Assembly (NCBI RefSeq): GCF_020524625.1
Contig: NZ_JAIVLL010000001.1
Coordinates: 558,001 to 622,000 of the forward strand
Source: Brevundimonas poindexterae
Lineage (GTDB): Bacteria > Pseudomonadota > Alphaproteobacteria > Caulobacterales > Caulobacteraceae
Reading direction: 5' to 3'
Length of the DNA: 64,000 bases
The position numbers and the translations under genes were made by a program. Shown here piece after piece: positions 43,401 to 51,742 of the stretch. The notes beneath the pieces were generated by a model that worked only from the letters and a program-made list of their open reading frames with translations, was not told where the DNA came from and did no database searches. Every line of letters begins with the position of its first letter. Position 1 is the first letter of the stretch.

Positions 43401-44831
43401 TCAGCCCAGCAGTTGCGGGAACATGCCGATCACCAGGATGGCCGTCACCGCCAGCGGGCACAGCCAGGCGATCAGGAAGCGCCACATCGACAGGGCACCG
43501 CCGGTCAGGCCGGTCTCGGCATTGACGATCTTCTTGTCGGCCACCCAGCCCACGAACACGGCCGTGATCAGACCCGACAGCGGCAGGAACAGCTTGGACG
43601 TAATGCCGTCAAAGGCATCGAACCAGCCGGCATTCTCGAAGCCCGGGATGAACGGGATCGGGCGCTGGTCCGCCAGCAGATTGAACGACAGGGCCGACAG
43701 CACACCCAGCACGAAGATCAGCACACCCATGCCCCACGAGGCCGCACTACGCGAGACACCGAAGCGCTCGGTGATCCAGCCCACCGAGATTTCCAGCAGC
43801 GACACCGACGAGGTCAGGGCCGCGAAGAAGGCCAGCAGGAAGAAGGCAAAGGCCACGATGGCCCCGGCCGGCATCAGGTGGAAGGCCGTCGGCAGGGTCT
43901 GGAACATCAGGGTCGGACCGGCATCCGGCTGCAGGCCCACGCTGAACACGATCGGGAAGATGGCCAGACCGGCGATGATGGCGACCGCCGTATCGGCAAA
44001 GGCGATGGTGCCCGAGGTCGACCCCAGATTGGTGTCCTTCGACGCATAGGCGCCGTAGGCAATCATGGCGCCGCCGCCGAGGCTCAGCGAGAAGAACGCC
44101 TGCCCCAGCGCCGAGCTCAGCACGCCCGGTTCGGTGATGCGGCTGAAGTCCGGCGTGAAGAGGAAGTTGATCGCGCGGGCGAAGTCACCCGTCACGGCGG
44201 CATAGATGGTGATGCCGATCAAAAGGAAGAAGAAGGCGGGCATCAGCCACACGGCCGCCGCCTCAATGCCGCCCTTCACCCCTCGTGCCACGATCAGCAC
44301 GGTGAGGATGACGAAGATCGACTGCATGCCGATCAGCAGGCCCGGATTGGCGAACAGGGTCGGCATCATGTCCCGGATCGAATCGGGCGACTGCTCGGGA
44401 TAGGCCCCGGCCAGCGCCTGGCCGCCAGAGATCGCCTCGATCAGGCCCATGCCGCTGGTGCCGATGAAGTAGACCACCCAGCCGGCGACCACGCAGTAGA
44501 AGGACAGGATCAGGGTGTTGGCGATCAGGCCGATCACCGCCAGCGCGCTCCACGCGGGGCTGGCCCCGGACTGGCGCGCCAGCGCCACGGCACTGCCGAT
44601 GGTCGAACGCTGGCCGTGACGGCCGATCAGGGTTTCCGACAGCAGCAGCGGCGCGGCGATCAGCACCACGCACAGCACATACAGCAGCACAAAGGCGCCC
44701 CCGCCATTGGTGCCGGCCTCCGTCGGGAAGCGCCACAGATTGCCCAGCCCGACGGCCGAGCCGGTCGCTGCCAGAACGAAGGCCGTCTTGGACGACCAGT
44801 GAGCCTGCCCCGAAGGTGCTGCTCCTGCCAT
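43401..44831 (-). CDS. Sodium-dependent transporter (NSS/SNF family)
   Basis: A 476-residue neurotransmitter:sodium symporter-type protein with about eleven or twelve membrane segments. The N-terminal FVLAATGSAVGLGNLWRFP, including the Na-binding region, is classic. Bacterial homologues import amino acids; substrate unknown. It diverges from an APC permease across 218 bases (44832-45049), which hold no gene but include two GANTC sites. Confidence 0.92.
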   Translation of the reverse strand: MAGAAPSGQAHWSSKTAFVLAATGSAVGLGNLWRFPTEAGTNGGGAFVLLYVLCVVLIAAPLLLSETLIGRHGQRSTIGSAVALARQSGASPAWSALAVIGLIANTLILSFYCVVAGWVVYFIGTSGMGLIEAISGGQALAGAYPEQSPDSIRDMMPTLFANPGLLIGMQSIFVILTVLIVARGVKGGIEAAAVWLMPAFFFLLIGITIYAAVTGDFARAINFLFTPDFSRITEPGVLSSALGQAFFSLSLGGGAMIAYGAYASKDTNLGSTSGTIAFADTAVAIIAGLAIFPIVFSVGLQPDAGPTLMFQTLPTAFHLMPAGAIVAFAFFLLAFFAALTSSVSLLEISVGWITERFGVSRSAASWGMGVLIFVLGVLSALSFNLLADQRPIPFIPGFENAGWFDAFDGITSKLFLPLSGLITAVFVGWVADKKIVNAETGLTGGALSMWRFLIAWLCPLAVTAILVIGMFPQLLG

Positions 44832-45049
44832 ATCTACTCCCCCGCGCCGGTGACCGTGGCCCCGGCGTCATCTGTTTACTGTGGCGGCGACCTTGGCGGG
44901 GGCTACCGGGTGAATCAACCCTTAATGCCCGGAATCCCGGCCCTCGCCCCCTGCAATATGACGATTGCGCGAAAGCCGGGGCCGATCTAGCTTCCGCCTC
45001 GGAGCGGTGGTGGCCCCTTCGGACCGCCCGCTGGAGGCAATATCCGAAT

Positions 45050-46711
45050 ATGAGTACACAGCCCGTTTCAGGAGGCGGCAACCGCCTGTTCCTGAAGAAA
45101 TCCATTGCCCAGATTCAGAAGGAGGCCGCCAAGAGCGAGCTGAAACGAACCCTGGGTCCCATCAACCTGATGAGCCTCGGGATCGGCGCCATCATCGGCG
45201 CGGGCATCTTCGTGCTGACCGGTCAGGTGGCCTCGGCCAACGCCGGCCCGGCCATCATGCTGTCCTTCGTCATCGCGGGCTTTGCCTGCGCCCTTGCCGG
45301 CCTCTGCTATGCCGAGCTGGCCTCGACCATGCCGGTCTCCGGCTCGGCCTATACCTATGCCTATGGCACCCTCGGCGAAGTCTTCGCCTGGATCATGGGC
45401 TGGCTGCTGGTGCTGGAATACGGCGTCGCCGCCTCGACCGTCGCGGTCGGCTGGTCCGGCTATGTCGTATCGATCCTGTCTGACTTCGGGATCAGTCAGA
45501 ACATCTTTCCCATGATCCAGTACGCCGGGGGCGAGGGGCCACAATGGGCCACGCCGCTGGTGCAGCTGGTCCAGGATGGGGCGGCGACGACCTTCCCCCT
45601 GACCGGCACCTTCAATCTGGTCGCGGCCATCGGCATTGCCGCCGTCTGCAGCCTGCTGGTGCTGGGCGTGTCGGAATCGGCCAACGTCAACAACATCATC
45701 GTGGTCATCAAGATCCTGGTGCTGCTGACCTTCATCGCGGTCGGCGTCGCCTATGTGGACCCGAACAACTGGGTGCCCTTCATCCCCGAGCCGACCGGTC
45801 AGGCCGGCCAGTTCGGTGTGGGCGGGATCTTCCGCGGCGCGGCCATCATCTTCTTCGCCTATGTGGGCTTCGAGGCTGTCTCAACCGCGGCGGCCGAGGC
45901 GCGCAACCCGTCCAAGGACGTGCCCGTCGGCATCCTGGGCGCCCTGGTCGTCTGTACCGTCATCTATATGGCGGTGGCCGCCGTCATGACCGGCGTGGTC
46001 CCCTATCTGGAGCTGGCCTCGCCCGCCCCGATCGCGGTCGCCATCGACCGGATGGGCCTGCACTGGGCCGATGTTCCGCTGGCCGTCGCGCCCGGCGGTC
46101 AGCTGAACCTGATCAGCTTCCTGATCAAGATCGGCGCGATCACCGGCCTGTCGTCCGTCATGCTGGTGCTCTGCTACGGCCAGACGCGGATCTTCTACAC
46201 CATGGCGCGTGACGGCCTGCTGCCGCGCGCCTTTGCCGTGATCCACCCCAGGTTCCGCACTCCCTGGATCGGCACCATTGTGCTGGGCATCCTCATCTCG
46301 ATCGCGGCGGCCTTCCTGCCGATCTCGATCCTCGGCGATCTGGTGTCGCTGGGCACGGCCACGGCCTTCTCGATCGTGTGTCTGAGCGTGATCTATCTGC
46401 GCATCAAACACCCCGAGATGGAGCGTCCGTTCCGGGTGCCGGGCGGCGTCTATACGGCCTTCGCCGGCATCTGCGCCTGTTTGTTCCTGGCCTACAACAA
46501 CCTGTCGCCCATGATTCAGCACGCCATGAACGACAACCCGCTGCCGCTGATCCTGCTGGCCAGCTATGCGGCGGTCGGCGCGGTCATCTACATCGCCTTC
46601 GGCTTCTGGCACTCCAAGCTGGCCAAGGGCATCGACATCACCGAGGAGACCACCATTTCCTCGCCCGCCGCCGCCTTCGGCGAAGGGGTCGACAACATCA
46701 AGGAAGACTGA
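45050..46711 (+). CDS. APC-family amino acid permease (cationic-type)
   Basis: A 553-residue, roughly twelve- to fourteen-span permease. LMSLGIGAIIGAGIFVLTGQVA is the substrate-binding first helix of the family and RTPWIGTIV precedes the C-terminal helices, as in CAT-type/YfnA transporters. ATG 45050 follows GGAGG at a rather long spacing of 12 bases. It is terminated by the strong hairpin at 46735. Confidence 0.91.
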   Translation: MSTQPVSGGGNRLFLKKSIAQIQKEAAKSELKRTLGPINLMSLGIGAIIGAGIFVLTGQVASANAGPAIMLSFVIAGFACALAGLCYAELASTMPVSGSAYTYAYGTLGEVFAWIMGWLLVLEYGVAASTVAVGWSGYVVSILSDFGISQNIFPMIQYAGGEGPQWATPLVQLVQDGAATTFPLTGTFNLVAAIGIAAVCSLLVLGVSESANVNNIIVVIKILVLLTFIAVGVAYVDPNNWVPFIPEPTGQAGQFGVGGIFRGAAIIFFAYVGFEAVSTAAAEARNPSKDVPVGILGALVVCTVIYMAVAAVMTGVVPYLELASPAPIAVAIDRMGLHWADVPLAVAPGGQLNLISFLIKIGAITGLSSVMLVLCYGQTRIFYTMARDGLLPRAFAVIHPRFRTPWIGTIVLGILISIAAAFLPISILGDLVSLGTATAFSIVCLSVIYLRIKHPEMERPFRVPGGVYTAFAGICACLFLAYNNLSPMIQHAMNDNPLPLILLASYAAVGAVIYIAFGFWHSKLAKGIDITEETTISSPAAAFGEGVDNIKED

Positions 46712-46734
46712 CGGCATCACCCCTCAGACGCGGC

Positions 46735-46768
46735 AAGGCCCGGAGGTCACCCTCCGGGCCTTTTCGTT
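46735..46768 (+). terminator. Rho-independent terminator of the APC permease gene
   Basis: A perfect 12-bp GC-rich stem (AAGGCCCGGAGG with CCTCCGGGCCTT), 4-base loop TCAC, then a T-rich tail TTCGTTT, 24 bases after the stop codon. This is the clearest terminator in the window. Confidence 0.9.
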
Positions 46769-46786
46769 TGCGCCACCCGGATGGGA

Positions 46787-48421
46787 TCAGGTGATGACCG
46801 AGGGCGCCGTACGGCCCAGCCGGGCCTCGATATCCGACAGGACGCGGGCCACCTCGGCCACGGCCTCCAGTGCCTCGACCGGGGTCTGGTGCAGGTCGCC
46901 GGCCGGGTCCTCGAACCGTTCCAGATAGACCCTGAGCGTCGCCCCGGACGAGCCCGTGCCCGACAGCCGCCAGGTGATCCGCGCATCGGGGCTCAGATGC
47001 ACGGTCACGCCCTGCTTCGTGACGGTCGTGCCGTCGACCGGATCGGTATAGGCAAAGTCCTCGGCCGACTGGATGGCATAGCCCGAGACGGTGCGCCCGG
47101 CGGCCCCGGCCGCCATCTCGCGCAGGCCCTGGATGAAGGCCTGGGCCGGTTCGACCTCCAGCCCCTCATAGTCATGCCGCTGATAATAGTCCCGGCCGAA
47201 CCGGGACCAGTGGCCGGCCACGACCTCGCCCACGCCCTTGCCGGTCGCCGCCAGCACATTCAGCCAGAACAGTACGGCCCACAGGCCGTCCTTCTCCCGC
47301 ACATGGTCCGAGCCGGTGCCGAAGCTCTCTTCCCCGCACAGGGTGATGCGGCCGGCATCCAGCAGGTTGGTGAAGAATTTCCAGCCGGTCGGCGTCTGGT
47401 GCATCTCGATGCCCAGCGCCTCGGCCACCCGGTCGGCTGCGCGGCTGGTCGGCAGCGAGCGCGCCAGCCCCTTCAGCCCGTCGCGATAACGCGGCACCAC
47501 ATCGGCATGGGCCGCCAGGATGGCCAGACTGTCGCCGGGAGAGACGATGGTGGCGGGCCCCAGGATCATGTTCCGGTCGCCGTCCCCGTCCGAGGCTGCG
47601 GCGAAGTCCAGCGGGTCCGCACCGAACATGCGCGCCGTCAGCTCGGGCGTATGGTCCGGGTGCGGATCAGGGTGGCCTCCCCCAAAATCGGGCAGAGGCC
47701 GGCCGCGCATGACCGTCCCCGCAGGCGCGCCCAGCCGCCGCTCCAGAATCTCGGTGGCATAGGGACCGGTGACCGCATTCATGGCGTCGAAGGCCATGCG
47801 GAAGCCGGACTGCGAAATCAGGCCGCGAATGGCGTCGAAATCGAACACCGTCTCCATCAGATCGGCATAGTCCGCGATCGGATCGACCACCTCGACGATG
47901 CCATCGCCCAGCCGGGTCTCGCCGATCACCGACAGGTCGGGGGCGGCGGCCTCAAGGATGCGATAGCCCTCCAGCGCCTTGCTGCGCGCGAACACACCGG
48001 CGGTGAAGGTGGTGGGCGCAGGCCCGCCGGTTTCCGTGTTGTATTTGACACCAAAGTCGCCGTCCGGGCCGCCGGGATTGTGGCTGGCCGACAGGATCAC
48101 CCCGCCCTTGGCCCCCCGCTTGCGGATCAGGGCCGAGGCCGCGGGCGTCGACATCAGGGCATTTTGCCCCACGATCACGCGGGAAAATCCGTTGGCCAGC
48201 GCCATCCGAACGACCGTTTCGGCCGCCTCGCGGCAGAAGAAACGGCCATCGCCCCCGACCACCAGGGCATCGCCCTTTGCGGGAGCGGCCTCATCGAACA
48301 CGGCCTGCAGGAAGGCTTCCAGATAGCCGGGTCGCATGAAGTCGCGCGTCGACTTCCTCAGGCCCGAGGTGCCGGGCTCCTGATCCTGCCACGGATCGAT
48401 GCGGATGGTCTGGACGGACAC
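46787..48421 (-). CDS. pgm: Phosphoglucomutase (alpha-D-glucose type)
   Basis: A 544-residue enzyme interconverting glucose 1- and 6-phosphate, feeding nucleotide-sugar and glycogen metabolism. Phosphoserine Ser113 lies in SASHNPGG, the metal loop is DGDGDR near residue 295, and the sugar-binding CGEESFGTGS follows. It starts with GTG at 48421. Full length for the family. Confidence 0.95.
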   Translation of the reverse strand: MSVQTIRIDPWQDQEPGTSGLRKSTRDFMRPGYLEAFLQAVFDEAAPAKGDALVVGGDGRFFCREAAETVVRMALANGFSRVIVGQNALMSTPAASALIRKRGAKGGVILSASHNPGGPDGDFGVKYNTETGGPAPTTFTAGVFARSKALEGYRILEAAAPDLSVIGETRLGDGIVEVVDPIADYADLMETVFDFDAIRGLISQSGFRMAFDAMNAVTGPYATEILERRLGAPAGTVMRGRPLPDFGGGHPDPHPDHTPELTARMFGADPLDFAAASDGDGDRNMILGPATIVSPGDSLAILAAHADVVPRYRDGLKGLARSLPTSRAADRVAEALGIEMHQTPTGWKFFTNLLDAGRITLCGEESFGTGSDHVREKDGLWAVLFWLNVLAATGKGVGEVVAGHWSRFGRDYYQRHDYEGLEVEPAQAFIQGLREMAAGAAGRTVSGYAIQSAEDFAYTDPVDGTTVTKQGVTVHLSPDARITWRLSGTGSSGATLRVYLERFEDPAGDLHQTPVEALEAVAEVARVLSDIEARLGRTAPSVIT

Positions 48422-48498
48422 GAACTACCCTCGGCCTGCGGCGGCGCGATGCCACCCGTAGGGGTCGTGTCTAAAACGTTTTGCCTGTCAGGCGAAGG

Positions 48499-48621
48499 TC
48501 AGGCGATCGGCGCCGTGAACCATCCCAGCAGGGTGGCCGCGCTGACGGCCCCCGTCACCACACCGACAGTCACGGCCAGACGGGCATTACGAACGACGAA
48601 ACCAAAGACTTCACTGAACAT
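48499..48621 (-). CDS. 40-residue membrane protein
   Basis: An ORF of 40 residues starting FSEVFGFVVRNARLAV after Met, with a single membrane segment over about residues 14-36. A GGGGAGAG ribosome-binding site lies at good spacing before the ATG at 48621; the frame back to 48681 lacks a comparable signal. No family recognised. It lies between pgm and an rRNA methyltransferase on the same strand. Upstream, 48670-48695 on this strand reads TTGT-N7-TTAAC, a partial CtrA-type match. Confidence 0.5.
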   Translation of the reverse strand: MFSEVFGFVVRNARLAVTVGVVTGAVSAATLLGWFTAPIA

Positions 48622-48693
48622 GGCACTCTCCCCGGACGCCCCATTCACGCCACATTCCGCCCCGGCCATCAAGGTGTACAAAGGGTTAACGCC

Positions 48694-49515
48694 CTAACAA
48701 GTCCGTGATTCGCCTCCTGAGCGAGTGAGGTGGTGCAGCACAATCGCTGAGGTCGCGGCCACGTTCAGCGAATCGAATCCGGAGGCCATCGGAATGCGCA
48801 CCGGCTGCGCCCGGGCCAGCACTTGGGCCGGCAGGCCCGGCCCTTCGGAACCCAGCAGCACCAGCGCCCGGTCCGGCACCTTCAGCGCCGCAAGCTCGGG
48901 CCCGTCGCCCGGAGTGAGCGCCAGCGGCACATAGCCGTGCGCCTCGGCCTGCTCGACCATCGCCTGTACCGTCAGGTCGGCCATCAGGGGCGTACGCAGC
49001 ACCGCCCCCACCGACACGCGGATGGCCTTGCGATAGAAGGGATCGCAACAGCCGGGGTCGACCATCACCCCGCACGCCCCAAGCGCCGCCGCATTGCGGA
49101 AGATGCCGCCCATATTGTCCGCATTGCCGATGCCCACTGCGCCGACCAGCACAGAGCGCGCCGGCCGCGCGGCCAGAAAGGCGTCCGGGTCCAAGGGATC
49201 CGGTTTCTCCCCAAGAGCCAGTATGCCCCGGTGCAGATGAAAGCCCGCAATACCGTCCAGCACGTCCTGCGGCGCGGCATAGACCGGCACCTCCGGATCC
49301 AGCCGCGCCAGCACGGGGGCCAGCTTCTCCAGCCGCTTTTCGGCCAGCAGCACCGCCCGTGTCCGGCAGCGCGACCAGGGCGAGGTCAGCACGTTCAGCA
49401 CCACCTCCCCCTCGGCGATGAACAGGCCGTCGCGGCCCGTCAGGTCGCGCTCGCGCACATCGCGAAAGGCGGCGATGCGGGGATCGTCGGAAGAGGTCAG
49501 GAATATCGGTGTCAT
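48694..49515 (-). CDS. SpoU/TrmH-family RNA methyltransferase (paralogue 2)
   Basis: A 273-residue SPOUT methyltransferase. An N-terminal substrate domain (DLTGRDGLFIAEGEVVLNVL) precedes the knotted domain with GIGNADNMGGIFRNAAALG, LLGSEGPGL and IPMASGFDSLNVAATSAIVL. This subgroup is related to TrmH/TsnR-like enzymes; the target is unknown. The ATG is at 49515, just upstream of the tRNA-Asn promoter on the other strand. Confidence 0.88.
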   Translation of the reverse strand: MTPIFLTSSDDPRIAAFRDVRERDLTGRDGLFIAEGEVVLNVLTSPWSRCRTRAVLLAEKRLEKLAPVLARLDPEVPVYAAPQDVLDGIAGFHLHRGILALGEKPDPLDPDAFLAARPARSVLVGAVGIGNADNMGGIFRNAAALGACGVMVDPGCCDPFYRKAIRVSVGAVLRTPLMADLTVQAMVEQAEAHGYVPLALTPGDGPELAALKVPDRALVLLGSEGPGLPAQVLARAQPVRIPMASGFDSLNVAATSAIVLHHLTRSGGESRTC

Positions 49516-49530
49516 GGTGTCGATTTATCG

Positions 49531-49559
49531 TTGCACAGTCCGGCGGGCCGCTGCTATAG
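49531..49559 (+). promoter_or_regulatory. Promoter of tRNA-Asn
   Basis: TTGCAC, exactly 17 bases, CTATAG, with the tRNA beginning 22 bases after the -10 box. Spacing and boxes fit an alphaproteobacterial housekeeping promoter. It is the best promoter match in the window by eye. Confidence 0.65.
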
Positions 49560-49581
49560 CGCCCCCCTCTTGAGTTCCTGT

Positions 49582-49656
49582 TCCGCGGTAGCTCAGTGGT
49601 AGAGCAGCCGACTGTTAATCGGCTGGTCGTAGGTTCGAATCCTACCCGCGGAGCCA
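49582..49656 (+). tRNA. tRNA-Asn (anticodon GTT)
   Basis: A complete cloverleaf: acceptor TCCGCGG pairs with CCGCGGA, discriminator G, and encoded CCA at 49654-49656. The D arm has GCTCAGTGGTAGAGC, the anticodon stem CCGA/TCGG encloses CTGTTAA with GTT at 49614-49616, and the T arm has GGTTCGAATCC. Anticodon GTT reads Asn codons AAC and AAU. No attachment-site repeat or integrase is seen beside it. Confidence 0.97.
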
Positions 49657-49680
49657 CTCCCCTTCCCCAGACATCGGCAC

Positions 49681-49710
49681 AAAAAAGAGCCCGACGCAGC
49701 GCGCCGGGCT
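49681..49710 (-). terminator. Rho-independent terminator, minus-strand orientation
   Basis: On the minus strand AGCCCG pairs with CGGGCT around an 11-base GC-rich loop and is followed by C and six T residues. It would end minus-strand transcripts from the lipoprotein gene at 49790 or from an intervening small RNA. In plus orientation only TT follows, so it is a poorer match there for the tRNA transcript. Confidence 0.7.
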
Positions 49711-49778
49711 TTGAAAAGGCTTGGTGATGGTGGGTGCCTCGCTAAAGGAATCCCGAAACCCGTGGTCGGCCGATTGGC

Positions 49779-49794
49779 TTAAGAAGTCGTTAAC
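49779..49794. promoter_or_regulatory. CtrA-type box TTAA-N7-TTAAC
   Basis: A full match to the Caulobacterales CtrA consensus, with spacer GAAGTCG. The second half overlaps the stop codon of the lipoprotein gene. A GANTC (CcrM-type) site lies at 49748-49752. No annotated gene start lies downstream on either strand within a usual promoter distance. It could drive a short minus-strand RNA ending at the 49681 terminator. Binding is inferred, not shown. Confidence 0.5.
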
Positions 49795-50599
49795 GGCGCG
49801 GCAGCCAGGTCGTCTGGGGCGCGCCGTCCGGCGCCTGCCATTGCAGCAGATAGCCGTCCTCCCGGGTCAGCACCGCCACCGCCGAATTGGCCTCGCTCTG
49901 CCCGGCCGTCGCCAGACCCGGCAAGGCGAAGGCCTGACCGTTCACCTGCACCTCTGACGGCACGCCCCCGTCCAGCGTCACGCGCCAGGTGCCCGAGGAT
50001 TCTGCGCGGACCTGAAGCGGTCCCCGACCCGGCATGTCGATACGGATCGTCGAATCGGGATCGGACCGACCTGACAGGATCACAGCCCGACCGTCATGAT
50101 CGACCGCGGCCAGCGCCGGCGCCGGACCCAGGCGCCGGCTGGCTTCGCCGGGCGACAGGATGGCCGCCGTCCCGACCTGCGAATCGAGGATCACCATCCG
50201 GCCGGCTGCGGGCACGGTATCCTGACCCAGTTGGGCCTCGGGCGTCAGCACCAGACCGTCGGCCGCGGTCAGCCGGACGGCGAACACGCCCCGGGCGTCA
50301 GCCACGGCCGCATAGGCGCGGCCGACCGGCGTCCTCAGCACGACGCGGCCCCCCGGATCGCCCAAGCCTGAAATGACGAGATCGGCGCCGTCCCGCTCCA
50401 CGGTCTTGACCGAAGGGGGTGTCATCCAGGGCGAGGCCCCGTCTACCTCGGCCTTGGTGACCGGCGCGGCCGGGGGCCCGGCGGCGCTGTCGTCCCCGCC
50501 ACACGCGCCCAGCCCCAGCATCAGGCCAAGGCCCAGCAGGCCCCCGATGCGGGAGCTCAGGAGTGAGTGGGTGTCGATTGCGCGTTTCGCCGGGGCCAT
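49790..50599 (-). CDS. Predicted lipoprotein, function unknown
   Basis: A 269-residue protein with a lipobox LGLGACGG at about 30-37. The mature part has beta-rich, Ig-like-looking repeats (DLVISGLGDPGGRVVLRTPVGRAYAAV region and AVILSGRSDPDSTIRIDMPG), suggesting two or more small beta-sandwich domains. I do not recognise a family. ATG 50599 is chosen as the start of the signal sequence, though its ribosome-binding site is weak. It diverges from a LOG gene across 79 bases. Confidence 0.72.
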   Translation of the reverse strand: MAPAKRAIDTHSLLSSRIGGLLGLGLMLGLGACGGDDSAAGPPAAPVTKAEVDGASPWMTPPSVKTVERDGADLVISGLGDPGGRVVLRTPVGRAYAAVADARGVFAVRLTAADGLVLTPEAQLGQDTVPAAGRMVILDSQVGTAAILSPGEASRRLGPAPALAAVDHDGRAVILSGRSDPDSTIRIDMPGRGPLQVRAESSGTWRVTLDGGVPSEVQVNGQAFALPGLATAGQSEANSAVAVLTREDGYLLQWQAPDGAPQTTWLPRR

Positions 50600-50678
50600 A
50601 GGCCCTGTATGGCAAAAACAACCGGTGACCGACAGTCGCCGCGACCCTTCATTCCTACGTTCGCTTGCCCGAGGTTTC

Positions 50679-51284
50679 ATGTCCGCCCCTTCCGTCGAGA
50701 TCCAGCCCTTCTCCGGCCGTTCCGTCTGCCTGTTCTGCGGCTCGTCCGAGACGGCGGACCCGAAATACACCGAGGCCGCCCGGGCGTTCGGCGAAGGCGT
50801 CGCCGGGCGCGGCTGGCGTCTGGTCTATGGCGGCGGGGGCGTCGGCCTGATGGGCGCCTCGGCGCGCGGGGCCCATGCGGCCGGCGGTCGGGTGCTGGGC
50901 GTCATGCCCGAATTCCTGCGCAGCCGCGAACGCCTGTTCGATGACGTCGAGACCTTGGTGGTCGGCTCGATGCACGAGCGCAAGCAGATCATGTACGACG
51001 AATCCGACGCCTTCGTCGTGGCGCCCGGCGGCATCGGCACCCTTGAGGAGGTGATCGAGCTGCTGTCGTGGAAACGGCTGGACCTGCACGGCAAGCCGGT
51101 CATCTTCCTCGACATCGACGGCTTCTGGCAGACCCTGTTCCGCCTGATGGAGCACACGGTCGAGGCAGGCATGACCCCGCCTTCCTTCCTTCAGGCATGG
51201 ACAGTATGCCGCACGGTCGACGAGGCCCTGGACGCTCTGGGGGGCATGGACAATGTGCCGGACATGAAACATGATCATCGATAA
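50679..51284 (+). CDS. LOG-family protein (paralogue 2)
   Basis: A 201-residue cytokinin-riboside-phosphate phosphoribohydrolase-like protein. It has VCLFCGSSE, GGGGVGLMG, MHERKQIM and the catalytic PGGIGTLEE. It is shorter and closer to plant-type LOG than paralogue 1 at 24203-24961. Nucleotide-base cleavage is the known family activity; its role in bacteria without plants is unclear. Confidence 0.88.
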   Translation: MSAPSVEIQPFSGRSVCLFCGSSETADPKYTEAARAFGEGVAGRGWRLVYGGGGVGLMGASARGAHAAGGRVLGVMPEFLRSRERLFDDVETLVVGSMHERKQIMYDESDAFVVAPGGIGTLEEVIELLSWKRLDLHGKPVIFLDIDGFWQTLFRLMEHTVEAGMTPPSFLQAWTVCRTVDEALDALGGMDNVPDMKHDHR

Positions 51285-51325
51285 GTGATCGACGGTCATA
51301 TTTCGCAAATCCGCGATCACCAGCC

Positions 51326-51354
51326 TTGACAGTTTTCAAAAAAGACGGACATTG
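51326..51354 (+). promoter_or_regulatory. Candidate promoter of the small secreted protein gene
   Basis: TTGACA, 17 bases, ACATTG. The -35 is perfect and the -10 weak. Just upstream, GTGATC at 51285-51290 region and GATCAC at 51315-51320 form an inverted repeat that could be an operator. Confidence 0.4.
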
Positions 51355-51399
51355 CGCCGTCACGGGCTGACCTGCCCGTTCCAAGCTGGAGCACTCCCC

Positions 51400-51699
51400 A
51401 TGCGCACTCTTCTGATCGCGGCCCTCCTGGCCGTCGCCACCCCCACCCTGGCCACCCCGGCCACCGTCGCCGACACCTCGGCCACCCTGGCAGACGCCGC
51501 CTCGGCCCCGTCGGGCCGCGTGATCATCGACGGCGCCACCTGGCGTTGCGAGGGTGACAGCTGCACGGCCACCGGCGGCTCGAACCAGCCGGCCACGCGC
51601 GCGTGCCGCCGCGTCGTCGCCCGCCTGGGCGAAGTCACCGCCTTTACCTGGAAGGGCACCGCCCTGTCGGCCGAAGAACTGGCCGCCTGCAACGCCTGA
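51400..51699 (+). CDS. Small secreted cysteine-containing protein
   Basis: A 99-residue exported protein: signal peptide to about residue 18 (TLATPA), then WRCEGDSCTATGG, TRACRRVVARLG, FTWKG and a final AACNA. Four cysteines could form two disulfides. It resembles a family of short periplasmic proteins common in Caulobacter and its relatives (possibly the CC_3515 family), whose function I do not know. The ATG at 51400 starts the signal peptide. Confidence 0.75.
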   Translation: MRTLLIAALLAVATPTLATPATVADTSATLADAASAPSGRVIIDGATWRCEGDSCTATGGSNQPATRACRRVVARLGEVTAFTWKGTALSAEELAACNA

Positions 51700-51709
51700 C
51701 GATCCTGAC

Positions 51710-51742
51710 CTCCGGCGGGACGGTCAGGCCGTCTCGCCGGAG
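51710..51742. terminator. Long hairpin with the gltX stop codon in its loop
   Basis: A 14-bp stem (one G-T wobble), CTCCGGCGGGACGG with CCGTCTCGCCGGAG, around the loop TCAGG, in which TCA is the gltX stop complement. It sits between convergent genes. No T tract follows, so it may be a bidirectional terminator of a non-standard kind. Confidence 0.5.

Noticed and set aside
49582..49656. tRNA-Asn as an integration site
   Set aside because: No integrase, no duplicated 3' tRNA end and no foreign-looking genes nearby.
49721..49957. 78-codon plus-strand frame after the tRNA
   Set aside because: No ribosome-binding site, and most of it is antisense to the lipoprotein gene.
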